A stretch of DNA of 64,000 nucleotides from Villigracilis sp024434165 (GTDB taxonomy: Bacteria > Chloroflexota > Anaerolineae > Anaerolineales > Villigracilaceae): NCBI GenBank assembly GCA_030263665.1, contig SZPK01000030.1:62001-126000 (forward strand), written 5' to 3'. The notes beneath the pieces are model-generated. The model saw nothing but the letters and a program-made list of their open reading frames with translations, searched no databases and was not told the DNA's origin. Of the stretch, positions 1-9,407 are shown one piece after another (positions within the stretch are counted from its first letter, which is position 1; the number at the start of each line of letters is the position of its first letter). The position numbers and the translations under genes were made by a program.

Positions 1-734
1 GCAAATTCTGGCTTCAGGAAAAGGGCTTGCCCCTGGAAAGTGTCCGCTTTCATCACGTCTCCACCGACGAGGTGTTCGGGTCGCTTGCTCCCGGCGAGCC
101 CGCCTGGACGGAAGAAACGCCCTACGCGCCAAATTCCCCTTACGCCGCCTCGAAAGCGTCGAGCGACCATCTCGTCCGCGCGTATGGGCATACCTATAAA
201 CTGCCGTATACCATCACCAATTGCTCCAACAACTACGGACCCTATCAGTTCCCCGAAAAACTCATCCCGGTCATCATCCTGAACGCCATCGAGGGCAAAC
301 CCCTGCCCGTCTACGGCGACGGTCAACAGATACGCGACTGGCTGCACGTGGAAGACCATTGCGAAGCGATTCATCTCGTCTTGAAAAAGGGCGCGCCCGG
401 TTCCACCTACAACATCGGCGGCGAAAACCAGCCCGCCAACCTGACCATCGTCGAAACCATCTGCGACATACTGGACGAACTCCAACCCGAATCCCCCCAC
501 AAGCCGCACAGGAACCTGATTCAGTTTGTAACGGACCGCCCCGGTCACGACCGCCGCTACGACATGGACACGCACAAGATCAGCACGGAACTGGGCTGGC
601 GCCCGCGTCATTCCCTGACCCAGGGGCTGCTCGACACCGTCCAGTGGTATCTCTCCCACCCGCAGTGGGTGACCGCCATCCGCCAAAAGCACGAGTATCA
701 GGGCTGGATGGAAGCGAATTACAAATCACGTTAA
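1..734 (+). CDS. rfbB: dTDP-glucose 4,6-dehydratase, 5'-truncated by window edge
   Basis: Converts dTDP-glucose to dTDP-4-keto-6-deoxyglucose, the second step of dTDP-L-rhamnose synthesis in the cytoplasm. The reading frame is open to the left edge (codons start at base 3), so the N-terminal NAD-binding Rossmann part, roughly 100 residues, lies outside the window. Visible are the catalytic STDEVFG block, the YAASKAS block with the short-chain dehydrogenase Tyr-x3-Lys, and NNYGPYQFPEKLIP, all typical of RmlB. A TTG at 27 would be an internal start and is not believed. It ends 13 bases before rfbA, and rfbD follows, so the three form one operon. No rfbC (3,5-epimerase) is in the window; it may lie upstream. 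Confidence 0.95.
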   Translation, partial: KFWLQEKGLPLESVRFHHVSTDEVFGSLAPGEPAWTEETPYAPNSPYAASKASSDHLVRAYGHTYKLPYTITNCSNNYGPYQFPEKLIPVIILNAIEGKPLPVYGDGQQIRDWLHVEDHCEAIHLVLKKGAPGSTYNIGGENQPANLTIVETICDILDELQPESPHKPHRNLIQFVTDRPGHDRRYDMDTHKISTELGWRPRHSLTQGLLDTVQWYLSHPQWVTAIRQKHEYQGWMEANYKSR

Positions 735-747
735 CGGAGTATAGGCA

Positions 748-1620
748 ATGAAGGGAATTATCCTTGCAGGCGGACGCGGAACGCGTTTGTATCCCCTCAC
801 GCTGGCGGTCAGCAAGCAGATCCTGCCGGTGTACGACAAGCCGATGATCTATTACCCCCTGTCCATGCTGATGCTGGCTGGGATACGCGATATTCTGGTC
901 ATCAGTTCGCCGGAAGACCTGCCCGGCTTTCGGCGTTTATTGGGCGACGGCTCGGATTGGGGCATGAAGTTTTCCTACGCCGAACAAGCCGAGCCGCGCG
1001 GGCTGGCAGATGCGTTCCTGGTCGGCGAAACCTTCCTCGCGGGCGAGCGCGCCTGCCTGATCCTGGGCGATAATATTTTCTTTGGGCACGGATTGCCGGA
1101 ACAACTCCAAACCGCTGCAACACTCGAACGCGGCGCGCTGGTCTTTGCCTATCCGGTGCACGACCCCGAACGCTACGGCGTAATCGAATTCGATGAGCGC
1201 GGCAGGGCGATCAGCCTGGAGGAAAAACCCAAACAGCCGCGCTCGAACTACGCCGTCCCCGGCTTGTATTTTTACGACGAACGCGTGGTGGAGTTTGCCA
1301 AATCGCTCAAGCCTTCGGCGCGCGGCGAGATCGAGATTACGGATTTGAACCGCATCTATCTGGACATGGGAGAGCTGCAGGTCATCCCGCTTGGGCGCGG
1401 CGTTGCCTGGCTGGATGCCGGGACGCACGAATCGTTGCTGCAGGCGGCAAATTTCGTCCAGGCGGTGGAAGAACGCCAGGGCTTGATGATCTCCTCCCCC
1501 GAAGAGATTGCCTACCGCCGCGGCTTCATAGACCGGGAACAATTGAAGGCGCTGGTGCGGAAATTGGGCAGCAATAGTTACGGCAATTACCTCGCGCGGC
1601 TTGCAAACGGGGGCAAATAG
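748..1620 (+). CDS. rfbA: glucose-1-phosphate thymidylyltransferase
   Basis: Makes dTDP-glucose from dTTP and glucose-1-phosphate, the first committed step to dTDP-rhamnose. The 290-residue length is normal for RmlA. The N-terminus carries the nucleotide-binding signature GIILAGGRGTRLYPLT (residues 3-18), followed by KPMIYYPLSMLMLAGI and later EEKPKQPRSNYAVPGLYFYD, all family hallmarks. The ATG at 748 follows a GGAG-like site. It lies between rfbB and rfbD with gaps of 13 and 32 bases, consistent with co-transcription. Confidence 0.95.
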   Translation: MKGIILAGGRGTRLYPLTLAVSKQILPVYDKPMIYYPLSMLMLAGIRDILVISSPEDLPGFRRLLGDGSDWGMKFSYAEQAEPRGLADAFLVGETFLAGERACLILGDNIFFGHGLPEQLQTAATLERGALVFAYPVHDPERYGVIEFDERGRAISLEEKPKQPRSNYAVPGLYFYDERVVEFAKSLKPSARGEIEITDLNRIYLDMGELQVIPLGRGVAWLDAGTHESLLQAANFVQAVEERQGLMISSPEEIAYRRGFIDREQLKALVRKLGSNSYGNYLARLANGGK

Positions 1621-1652
1621 CAGGCGGACAATTCCGCTTCACGCGACCCGCT

Positions 1653-2531
1653 ATGAAAATTCTCCTTTTCGGAAAGACCGGTCAACTCGGCTGGGAATTG
1701 CACCGCACGCTTGCCCCGCTGGGGCGCGTGTTTGCCTATGGTCCCGATGAGTTGGACCTTGCGAACCTCAAATCGCTCGAACGGATACTCAAAGAAACGC
1801 AGCCGGACCTGATCGTCAACGCTTCGGCATATACGGCGGTGGATCGGGCGGAGCAGGAGCCAGACCTTGCCATGCTCGTCAATGGCAGGGCTCCGGGGGT
1901 CATGGCGGAGGCGGCTCGTTCCCTGAATGCTGTGTTGGTTCACTACTCGACCGATTATGTCTTTGACGGGGAAAAGGGCTCCGCCTACACCGAGGACGAC
2001 CCGCCGAATCCGCTCAATGTGTATGGTCAAAGCAAATTGGAAGGCGAAAAAGCCATCGGTCAGGCGGGAGGCGTGCACGTCATCCTGCGCACCAGTTGGG
2101 TGTATAGCGTGGGCGGCGGGGGATTCGTCTCCAAGATTTTGTCCTGGGCGAGGAAGCAGGAGACGATGAGAATCGTTACGGATCAGGTCGGGAGTCCGAC
2201 GTGGGCGCGCATGCTGGCGGAGGTGTCCGCCATGACGATTGCGCGTAGTCAACCTGACCTGCGAGGGTTTTTCGGCGAGAGATGCGGGGTGTATCATGTG
2301 GGCGGTTCCGGGACGGTTTCACGGTTTGACTTTACGAAAGCAGTGTTGGACCTGGACCCCAACCCGGAGGAGCAGATTGTCAAGCGCATCCTGCCCGCCC
2401 TGACGGTTGAGTTTCCGTCCCCAGCCCGCCGGCCCCTTGTCACACCGCTGAATTGCTCGCGTTTTGAAAAGGTTTTTGGTGTAAGCCTGCCCATGTGGGA
2501 TGAAACCTTGCGGTTGGCGATGGGAAGGTAA
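1653..2531 (+). CDS. rfbD: dTDP-4-dehydrorhamnose reductase
   Basis: Last enzyme of dTDP-L-rhamnose synthesis; reduces dTDP-4-dehydrorhamnose with NAD(P)H. The 292-residue product starts with the nucleotide-binding GKTGQLGWEL segment, has VDRAEQEPDLA, STDYVFDGEKG, and the catalytic Tyr-x3-Lys in NVYGQSKLEGEKAIG near residues 127-131. The C-terminal half contains the expected P-x-x-R-P substrate-side segment (ARRPLVTPLN). It closes the rhamnose operon; the next gene is preceded by its own promoter-like sequence. Confidence 0.93.
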   Translation: MKILLFGKTGQLGWELHRTLAPLGRVFAYGPDELDLANLKSLERILKETQPDLIVNASAYTAVDRAEQEPDLAMLVNGRAPGVMAEAARSLNAVLVHYSTDYVFDGEKGSAYTEDDPPNPLNVYGQSKLEGEKAIGQAGGVHVILRTSWVYSVGGGGFVSKILSWARKQETMRIVTDQVGSPTWARMLAEVSAMTIARSQPDLRGFFGERCGVYHVGGSGTVSRFDFTKAVLDLDPNPEEQIVKRILPALTVEFPSPARRPLVTPLNCSRFEKVFGVSLPMWDETLRLAMGR

Positions 2532-2616
2532 GCGCTACCCGAACTCACAAGAATCAGTTTGCAAAAAAGATAAGCGCCTTCTGGCGCGGAAACGTTGCCC
2601 TTGCAAAACAGAAAAT

Positions 2617-2644
2617 TTGTGACGGGCGCTTTTTGTTTTATAAT
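2617..2644 (+). promoter_or_regulatory. sigma70-like promoter for the secreted DUF11 protein
   Basis: TTGTGA (2617-2622) and a perfect TATAAT (2639-2644) are separated by 16 bases, about 50 bases before the start codon at 2695. A small GCGCC/GGCGC hairpin (2574-2587) lies upstream but has no T-run, so it is not a convincing terminator for rfbD. Confidence 0.5.
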
Positions 2645-2694
2645 GAATAAAAGGTTTTCTTCTGGAAAAACGTGAATAGAAAGGTTTGTAAATC

Positions 2695-4602
2695 ATGAAA
2701 CCGAATTCAACCGCCCGGCGCCCCGGGTTGCGATTCTTTCGACTATTGACTTTTGGAATACTGGCGCTTCTGTTGGGTACAACCAATTCCGTTCGAGCCG
2801 ATCCCGGGCCGGATTTGATTATAGACATTGTAAATTCGGGCGGTTTCGTAGAAGGCGGCACCGGCACTTATACGATTACGGTGACGAATCAAGGCACGAC
2901 GGATACAACCGGTATGGTGACGGTTAATATTATCATTTACGACCCCACCGCATTGACCCCCCAATCATTAAGCGGCACAGGGTGGAGTTGTACGCTTGCC
3001 ACTTTGGAGTGTACGCGCAGCGATGCGCTGGGAAGCACCCAAAGTTACTCTGCTATTACATTAACGGTGGATGTGGCGGACGATACGGCTGACACTGCCC
3101 TTACCGAGGCAGGCGTCGCCGGCGGCGGGGAACCTTCCGGGAATCAAAGTAATAATATTGACACGGATAATACGACGATTACCCAGCTTCCCGATCTGAT
3201 CGTCATCAAGTCGCATGTGGAAGATTCAATCGTCATTGACGATGGCATAAATCCCCCTGTCTATTATGACTTTGCCGAAGGCGCCCAGGACAGAATCTAT
3301 ACGATCAAGGTGAAGAACAACGGGGGAGGACCTACAAGCGGTACCGTTACCGTGACCGATACTCTGCCAACCGGTTTGACGAATGGAACCCTCAGCGGTG
3401 ATGGCTGGAACTGCGCGGGTCTAACCTGTACGCGAAGCGATGTCCTTGCTTCTGGTGCATTCTATCCAGACCTGACCCTGACGGTGGACATCGAAGTGGA
3501 TGCCCCGGAATTGCTCACAAATTCTGTGAGCGTGAGCGGCGGCGGCGAGATCATCACGACGAATAATACCGACACCGACCCGACCACCATCCAGCCCAAA
3601 CCGGATTTGGTGATTACGGGCTATCAGCTGGTGGATACAACGCCCAGCCGCAACCCACTTCCTGGAAATCCCGATGCGAACGAGCCGTTTGCGATCAAGG
3701 TGTTTGTCGAGAATCGCGGCGGCGCAGAAATGCCTCCCTTTTACCGCTCGGTTTACTTTGAGAACCACTTCCTGGGACTCCAAATCAGCCCCGAGGGCTG
3801 TTTGTATTCCACCGATCCCAACGATGCCGACCTGGGAGATTTTTATCCTTCCAACCTGTTCGGCGGTATTCCACCCAGGAGCGCCGATGGCGGCCTGGTC
3901 TCGGTGGATATCCCCTCCGGTTTGCCTGCCGGCACCCACAAGTTGTATTTATATGCGGATCCATCCTGCCTTGGGGATGTGGAGAGCATTGAAACAAACA
4001 ATTCGTTTGGACCGATAACCGTTACCGTCGCACCGGGCAGTGCATCGGTCACCAAGTCCATTGCTTCACAGGATGGCTGGGTCCTCGAAAGCGGCGAAAA
4101 CACCAATATGGGCAAGACCATGAACAAAGGCTCATCCCTTTTGTATGTCGGCGATGACGCCGCCAACCGTCAGTATATTTCGATCTTGTCCTTCGATACT
4201 TCCGGCATACCGGATAACGCGGTTATCACAAGCGTGGTGCTTAAGTTCAAATATTCCGGTTTTGTAGGTACCCTGCCGTTCAATACACACGGTCAGTTGC
4301 AGGTGGATGTTCGCAGGGGCGCCTTTAGCAGAAAAGCCGCTTTGCAGCCGGCGGATTTCAAGTCTGCTGCGAGCAAAAAAAACGTCCTGACGTACAGTAA
4401 GAACAAGCCCGGCAACTGGTACACGCGCTCGTTCACCCCGGACGAATTCGTGTATGTTAATAAACTGGGTTTAACCCAGTTCCGACTGCGGTTTACCAAG
4501 GATGACAACAACGACTTCGGCGCCGATTATCTGAAAATCTTCAGCGGGAGCGCTGCGGCCGGCGTTCGTCCGAAGTTGATCATTCAATACTATGTACCTT
4601 AA
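2695..4602 (+). CDS. secreted DUF11/CARDB-repeat protein with C-terminal DNRLRE-type domain
   Basis: A predicted exported surface or matrix protein of 635 residues. Residues 1-36 form a signal peptide: an Arg-rich start, a hydrophobic core (LTFGILALLLG) and likely cleavage near VRA-DPG. Two immunoglobulin-like DUF11 units follow (about 45-140 and 185-290) with the typical TYTITVTNQGTTDTTG and IYTIKVKNNGGGPTSG phrases. A CARDB-like unit spans about 300-445 (PDLVITGYQLVDT to ETNNSFGPITVTV). The C-terminal ~180 residues (from ASQDGWVLESGENTN) match the DNRLRE fold, thought to be a carbohydrate-binding or stalk beta-sandwich. No sortase or membrane anchor is visible. Its site between rhamnose synthesis and the polysaccharide cluster suggests a cell-envelope role. 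Confidence 0.85.
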   Translation: MKPNSTARRPGLRFFRLLTFGILALLLGTTNSVRADPGPDLIIDIVNSGGFVEGGTGTYTITVTNQGTTDTTGMVTVNIIIYDPTALTPQSLSGTGWSCTLATLECTRSDALGSTQSYSAITLTVDVADDTADTALTEAGVAGGGEPSGNQSNNIDTDNTTITQLPDLIVIKSHVEDSIVIDDGINPPVYYDFAEGAQDRIYTIKVKNNGGGPTSGTVTVTDTLPTGLTNGTLSGDGWNCAGLTCTRSDVLASGAFYPDLTLTVDIEVDAPELLTNSVSVSGGGEIITTNNTDTDPTTIQPKPDLVITGYQLVDTTPSRNPLPGNPDANEPFAIKVFVENRGGAEMPPFYRSVYFENHFLGLQISPEGCLYSTDPNDADLGDFYPSNLFGGIPPRSADGGLVSVDIPSGLPAGTHKLYLYADPSCLGDVESIETNNSFGPITVTVAPGSASVTKSIASQDGWVLESGENTNMGKTMNKGSSLLYVGDDAANRQYISILSFDTSGIPDNAVITSVVLKFKYSGFVGTLPFNTHGQLQVDVRRGAFSRKAALQPADFKSAASKKNVLTYSKNKPGNWYTRSFTPDEFVYVNKLGLTQFRLRFTKDDNNDFGADYLKIFSGSAAAGVRPKLIIQYYVP

Positions 4603-5049
4603 GCGGGAAACCTCCAAGCAATGGTATAATGCTCATCCGGGTAGATAATTAGCCCAAACGGATCGGCAGCACATAAAAAGATTTATCGTGACCAAGCAAC
4701 CCCTGTAAGTATGGGCGTTGCTTGGTCTGACTTATTGTTTGCGAACGGAGTGTCTTATTTGGTTTAGGGGCGATGTATTGCTGTTCCATGTATCGGAGCA
4801 GTGTCATGATTTGAAATTTTGGAACTTAACTTGCAGTACCAGGTGAATAATGATCGTCAGACCAGAACCCAACACAGATAACCACTGATGATTTTGGGGC
4901 AGTAAAAGGGTGTAAAAAAGCCGTCCATGATTTTCGTGAACGGTATCATATTACCGACGAGATTATTTCCAGTGATTGGACGGGCGCATATTGGCGAAGG
5001 ACGCAATAATCCGTCCGTTAATGTACATCAGAAAAAAAGGAATAGATTT
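4603..5049. other. 447-base intergenic region with a long hairpin
   Basis: No convincing gene. A TATAAT at 4625-4630 could be a -10 element, but no good -35 is seen. An 11-bp perfect inverted repeat (GACCAAGCAAC at 4690-4700, GTTGCTTGGTC at 4717-4727) with an inner CCC/GGG pairing forms a stable hairpin. The downstream tract has only scattered T residues, so it may be a weak terminator of the upstream gene or a transcript leader. The ATG at 4927, in frame with the next gene, is judged too early. Confidence 0.45.
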
Positions 5050-5970
5050 ATGCCAAAATTCAATCCGCTCGATTATCCAATCAGCCTGTCGAAGCCTGTG
5101 AGGGTGGTTCCCCCAACCGCGTGGATCGAACATATCCCGTTCGCGTTGTTTCTCATTGACCTCCTCCGTCCGAGGCTTCTGGTTGAACTGGGGACGCACA
5201 GCGGAAATTCCTTTTGCGCTTTTTGCCAGGCTGTCAAAGAACTCGATCTGGATACGAAATGTTTCGCTGTGGATACCTGGGAGGGGGATGCACAGGCGGG
5301 TTTTTATGGTTCCGAGATATTGGAAGATCTGCGCTCCCATCATGATGCGTTCTACGGGGGGTTTTCGCGCCTGATTCAAAGCACTTTCGACGAAGCAGTC
5401 AAATATTTCTCGAATGGCACCGTTGATCTGCTGCATATTGACGGACTGCATACGTATGAGGCCGTGCGGCACGATTTCGAGAACTGGCTTCCCAAGTTAA
5501 GCGCGCGCGGCGTGGTTGTTTTTCATGACGTAAATGTCCGTGAAAGGGATTTCGGCGTCTGGAAGGTATGGGATGAATTGAAGGAGAAGTATCCGGGTTT
5601 TGAATTTTCACACGGGCACGGTTTGGGAGTGTTGGCTGTGGGTGCGGAGTACCCCGCCTCTCTGGATGTCCTGCTCAAATCACCGCCTGACGAAGCATTA
5701 TTGATCAAGGATTATTTTTATCAGATAGGGTTCAGGTTGGAATCGGAATATCAGGTGAAGACGTTGACCGCCCGGGTGGAAAATAACGAGCAAACCATTC
5801 TGTTGCTTCGCGATCAGATATCGAACCTTGTCGCGCAGCATCAAGATCATATAAATCAGCTTCACGAGCAAATCCGAATGATTCAAACCAGCGAATCCTG
5901 GCGTTTGATACAATTTTTGGGCAGGGTCCGATCCTTCGTCTTTCCTTTTGGAAAACGCGGGAAGCAATGA
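5050..5970 (+). CDS. class I SAM-dependent methyltransferase (Methyltransf_24 type) with C-terminal coiled coil
   Basis: Likely methylates a sugar or glycan intermediate; the substrate is unknown. The SAM-binding region is clear: LLVELGTHSGNSFCAF (motif I), FAVDTWEGD, then VDLLHIDGLHTYEAVRHD and GVVVFHDVNVRE, the pattern of the CmcI/Methyltransf_24 family. The last ~70 residues (from LTARVENNEQTILLLR) are rich in heptads and look like a coiled coil. I chose the ATG at 5050 because an AGGAA site precedes it and homology begins there; an upstream in-frame ATG at 4927 would add 41 poorly conserved residues. It opens the glycosyltransferase run. Confidence 0.85.
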   Translation: MPKFNPLDYPISLSKPVRVVPPTAWIEHIPFALFLIDLLRPRLLVELGTHSGNSFCAFCQAVKELDLDTKCFAVDTWEGDAQAGFYGSEILEDLRSHHDAFYGGFSRLIQSTFDEAVKYFSNGTVDLLHIDGLHTYEAVRHDFENWLPKLSARGVVVFHDVNVRERDFGVWKVWDELKEKYPGFEFSHGHGLGVLAVGAEYPASLDVLLKSPPDEALLIKDYFYQIGFRLESEYQVKTLTARVENNEQTILLLRDQISNLVAQHQDHINQLHEQIRMIQTSESWRLIQFLGRVRSFVFPFGKRGKQ

Positions 5971-6067
5971 AGATTCCCGCTTCGCGGAGGAGAGAAATCC
6001 CTTTTGCGAACTGCAACATTAAATCTGAAGAATAATAAATCAAGGATGTCGCTCTGGTATCAAAACG

Positions 6068-7021
6068 ATGCGCACAGTAAAAGTATCCGTTGTTATTCCC
6101 ACAAAAAATGCAGGCCCCGCATTTCGCGAGACATTGGAGGCGCTAAAAGAGCAGGAATATGAAGGTCAGATCGAATTGGTGTTCATTGACTCAGGTTCGA
6201 CGGATGAAACCGTTTCCATAGCGAGAAGCTATGGCGCCATCGTCAAATCCATTCCCCCTGAAGAATTTAACCACGGGCTGACCAGAAATATTGGCATTGA
6301 AATGGCGACCGGCGAGATCGTTGTTCTAATGTCACAGGATGTGCTTCCCGGCGACCGCAACCTGGTAAAGAATTTTGTAACCGCCTTTGAAGACCCTAAA
6401 GTGGCGGGTGCATATGCCCGTCAACTACCCCGTGATAATGCCGATATACTGACCAAGCGCAACTTGAACCAGTGGCTGACGGGGCGTGATACGGAGGAGG
6501 TTCGCTGGATTCAGGATTGGGATGCTTATAAAAAACTAAACCCCATGCAAAGACACTTCTTTTATAATTTCGATAATGTTTGTTCCGCAATTCGAAAAAG
6601 CGTCTGGCAAACGATACCGTTTCGCGCAAACGATTTTGGAGAGGATATAGACTGGTCGCAGCAGGTCCTTGAAGCGGGCTGGAAAATCGCATACTGGCCA
6701 AAGTCCTATGTCTTCCATTCACATGAACGCTCCTTTATGTACGAGTATCGAAGAAACCTGCAAACATCCAGGAAACTATACGAGCAATATCGTCTGCGCC
6801 TGGTTGAATCTCTTGGGCATATGGTTTTGTTGATCTTGCGGATAACAATGAGGGATTGGACATACGTACTGCAACACGAAAGGCGCATTAAGGAACTGCT
6901 TAAGATGTTGATCTTGATTCCATTCCTTAGCTTTGCTACCTTATACGGGCAGTATGTGGGCTTGAAGGCCGCAGAGGCGAATTTGTCCATTGAAAAACAC
7001 TCGCAGGAGATGGCTTCATGA
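6068..7021 (+). CDS. family 2 glycosyltransferase, rhamnosyltransferase-like
   Basis: A cytoplasmic GT-A fold transferase of 317 residues, probably adding rhamnose or another sugar to a lipid-linked glycan. The N-terminus has VSVVIPTKNAGPAFRETLEAL, then FIDSGSTDETVSIARSYG and a late acidic motif (MSQDVLPGD) in place of DxD. FGEDIDWSQQVLEAGWKIAY is the usual (E)D-x-D acceptor-side segment. A hydrophobic stretch near residues 255-305 may associate with the membrane. Its stop overlaps the start of the next gene (ATGA), indicating translational coupling. Confidence 0.88.
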   Translation: MRTVKVSVVIPTKNAGPAFRETLEALKEQEYEGQIELVFIDSGSTDETVSIARSYGAIVKSIPPEEFNHGLTRNIGIEMATGEIVVLMSQDVLPGDRNLVKNFVTAFEDPKVAGAYARQLPRDNADILTKRNLNQWLTGRDTEEVRWIQDWDAYKKLNPMQRHFFYNFDNVCSAIRKSVWQTIPFRANDFGEDIDWSQQVLEAGWKIAYWPKSYVFHSHERSFMYEYRRNLQTSRKLYEQYRLRLVESLGHMVLLILRITMRDWTYVLQHERRIKELLKMLILIPFLSFATLYGQYVGLKAAEANLSIEKHSQEMAS

Positions 7022-8379
7022 GGATTGTCCTGACGGTCCATCAATTTTTTCCCCATTATTTCTCAGGGACGGAAGTGCTGACCTACGAAACGGCAAAGGA
7101 ACTTCAAAGACGGGGACATACGGTCAGTGTGTTCACCGCTATTCCCACGCAAGACAGCCTGACCGACGATAAACGCTTCGGTCATTACGTGTATAACGGG
7201 ATCCCAGTGGAGAGTTTCTATTTCAACCGTGACCCAATGGGGTCCCAGACCAATCCAATCGAAATGGAGTACGATAACCACCTGGTGGGAGACTATTTCC
7301 GGGGGTATCTCCGGCGGGAAAAACCCGATGTGGTGCATTTCTTTCACCTGGCACACCTCTCCTCGTCGCCGGTTGATGCGTGTCATGACCTTGGGCTGCC
7401 AATGGTGTACACGCCAACCGATTTTTGGTTTATCTGCCCGATGTATGAGTTGAGATTTCCCGGGAATCAGATTTGCAAAGGACCGGATACGTTTGGAGTC
7501 AATTGCCTGCGCCACTATGCCGCCAATACCCGGTCACGCAGGTTTAACTTGGTCTTTCAGAGGATTCCCGGGCTTTTTTTCAGGACAGCAATCTCAATGA
7601 TGCAGAAATGGGGCGCCGTAGATAACCAATATTCCCCGATGCTATTGGCGCTCGCACAGCGCCAGTCCTTTTTGCGGGAAAGATTGAACCGGATCAATAA
7701 GGTAATCATTCCAACAAAGGTAATGTACTCCAATCTTGTTAATAACGGATTGGAAACCCAGCGGGCGGTAAACGTTCCTTTCGGCATCAATTTTGAGTAC
7801 CTTCAGAATGTTCGGAGGCAAAAACCCGGCAGGGAACTGCGCCTTGGTTACATTGGGACATTAAGCCATCACAAAGGCGTGCATGTGTTGATAAAAGCCG
7901 TTCGTCAGCTGGTTGGAAAGCCCGTTGTTCTTAAGATATATGGGAAGGTGAATGAATTAAGCGGCTATTACAAGGAACTGGTGAGGTTGTCCGATGGGGA
8001 TTCCAGAATCGAATTTTGCGGGACATTCCCGAACCCTGAAATTGGAACGGTGTTCTCAAACCTGGATGCCTTGGTTGTTCCGTCGCTCTGGCATGAGAAT
8101 TCCCCGCTGGTAATCTATTCAGCCCAATACGCCAAATGTCCGGTTATCGCCTCCAATATGGCGGGCATGGCTGAAGTGATCGAACATGGAAAAACAGGGC
8201 TTTTGTTTGAACCCGACAACGAGGTCGAACTGGCAGAAACAATTGAAACCCTGCTCGAAAACCCGGATCTTATACAAAAATTATCCGACAACGCTCCCCG
8301 CCCCCTTTCCATTCAGGAATACGTTGATCGACTCCTTGCGGTTTATAATTCCCTGACAGCGGAGAAGATTGGCGTATGA
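7018..8379 (+). CDS. family 4 glycosyltransferase
   Basis: A GT-B fold transferase of 453 residues. The N-terminal domain has HQFFPHYFSGTEVLTYETAKEL, the usual acceptor-side start; the C-terminal nucleotide-sugar domain has LRLGYIGTLSHHKGVHVL, VPSLWHENSPLVIYSA and the EX7E region (SNMAGMAEVIEHGKTGLLFE). It overlaps both neighbours by four bases (ATGA), so it belongs to one translationally coupled operon with the GT2 gene before it and the epimerase after it. The sugar and acceptor cannot be told from sequence. Confidence 0.9.
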   Translation: MRIVLTVHQFFPHYFSGTEVLTYETAKELQRRGHTVSVFTAIPTQDSLTDDKRFGHYVYNGIPVESFYFNRDPMGSQTNPIEMEYDNHLVGDYFRGYLRREKPDVVHFFHLAHLSSSPVDACHDLGLPMVYTPTDFWFICPMYELRFPGNQICKGPDTFGVNCLRHYAANTRSRRFNLVFQRIPGLFFRTAISMMQKWGAVDNQYSPMLLALAQRQSFLRERLNRINKVIIPTKVMYSNLVNNGLETQRAVNVPFGINFEYLQNVRRQKPGRELRLGYIGTLSHHKGVHVLIKAVRQLVGKPVVLKIYGKVNELSGYYKELVRLSDGDSRIEFCGTFPNPEIGTVFSNLDALVVPSLWHENSPLVIYSAQYAKCPVIASNMAGMAEVIEHGKTGLLFEPDNEVELAETIETLLENPDLIQKLSDNAPRPLSIQEYVDRLLAVYNSLTAEKIGV

Positions 8380-9308
8380 AGTGCCTTGTTTTGGGTGGGG
8401 GCGGCTTTATTGGCTCCCATCTTGCTGAAGCGTTATTGGCGTCCGGTCACGAAGTAGCGGTTTTTGATCACCCTGGCGCCCGGTATTTAGGGTATCTACA
8501 GACCAAAGGAATAAGCGTATTTACCGGGGACTTCCTGAACCAGAGAGAGGCCAGCCTTCCGCTTTCAGGTTCCGACGTAATTTATCACCTGATTTCTGCA
8601 ACGGTTCCCCAAACGTCAAATGATGACCCGGCGTTCGATGTAGAGGCGAACGTCCTGGGGACACTGCGGATGCTCGACGAGGCGCGGAAAGCCGGAGTTA
8701 AGAAAATCATTTTTTCATCATCGGGCGGCACTGTTTACGGGATCCCTCAAGAAATACCAATTAAGGAGAGCCATCCAACCCACCCCACCAGTTCGTATGG
8801 AATCTGCAAACTTACCATTGAAAAGTATCTGCATTTGTATTGGGTGCTGTATGGGCTGGACTATAATATTTTACGTATTTCAAATGCCTATGGAGACAGA
8901 CAACCTGCTCGAATGACTCAGGGTGTCATTTCCTCATTTTTGGATAAAACCCTGCGGGGAGACGAGTTGATAATATGGGGTGACGGTTCCGTAATACGCG
9001 ATTATATTTATATTAGCGATATCGTTGACGCCATGATGAAGGTGGCGAATTATGAAGGGGATCACAAGATTTTTAATATTGGCGCGGGGCAGGGACATAG
9101 CATTAAAGATATCATTAACAGTCTGGAGCAAATCCTTCAACGTCCCTTGCAGTTGAGATATATGCCCGCCCGCAAATTCGATGTGCCAGTCAATATCCTT
9201 GATATATCCCGTGCAATGCAATATCTGGCATGGGAGCCCAGAGTAGGATTGCAGGATGGGATTTTTCGCACCTATGAATGGGCTTTGCAAAACATGGACA
9301 AGCGATGA
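8376..9308 (+). CDS. NAD-dependent sugar epimerase/dehydratase
   Basis: An extended short-chain dehydrogenase of 310 residues acting on a nucleotide sugar, closest in pattern to UDP-glucose 4-epimerases. It shows the Rossmann motif LGGGGFIGSHLAEAL at the N-terminus, IFSSSGGTVYG (catalytic Ser/Thr region), the Tyr-x3-Lys in SSYGICKLTIEKY, and RISNAYGDRQ with DGSVIRDYIYISDIV. The exact reaction is uncertain because 4-epimerases, dehydratases and 4-reductases share these features. It overlaps the upstream GT4 gene by four bases and probably supplies a sugar donor for this cluster. Confidence 0.87.
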   Translation: MKCLVLGGGGFIGSHLAEALLASGHEVAVFDHPGARYLGYLQTKGISVFTGDFLNQREASLPLSGSDVIYHLISATVPQTSNDDPAFDVEANVLGTLRMLDEARKAGVKKIIFSSSGGTVYGIPQEIPIKESHPTHPTSSYGICKLTIEKYLHLYWVLYGLDYNILRISNAYGDRQPARMTQGVISSFLDKTLRGDELIIWGDGSVIRDYIYISDIVDAMMKVANYEGDHKIFNIGAGQGHSIKDIINSLEQILQRPLQLRYMPARKFDVPVNILDISRAMQYLAWEPRVGLQDGIFRTYEWALQNMDKR

Positions 9309-9342
9309 TACGCCGCCGTCAAACGCCTCAACTGGCGGGTGG

Positions 9343-9393
9343 TATAATTTAAAGACACATCTGGTAATATTACAGGGATGTTTTTGTCCCTGT
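9343..9393 (+). promoter_or_regulatory. TATAAT box and leader hairpin before the first sulfotransferase
   Basis: TATAAT at 9343-9348 is followed by a hairpin (ACAGGGA 9372-9378, TCCCTGT 9387-9393) that ends a few bases before the AGGAG ribosome site of the gene at 9408. No clear -35 is visible. The hairpin may stabilise the leader or modulate translation. Confidence 0.35.
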
Positions 9394-9407
9394 CTTAGGA
9401 GCTTTTG

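Noticed and set aside
4927..5049. N-terminal extension of the methyltransferase gene
   Set aside because: No ribosome site at 4927 and the 41 extra residues look unlike the family; ATG 5050 has AGGAA.
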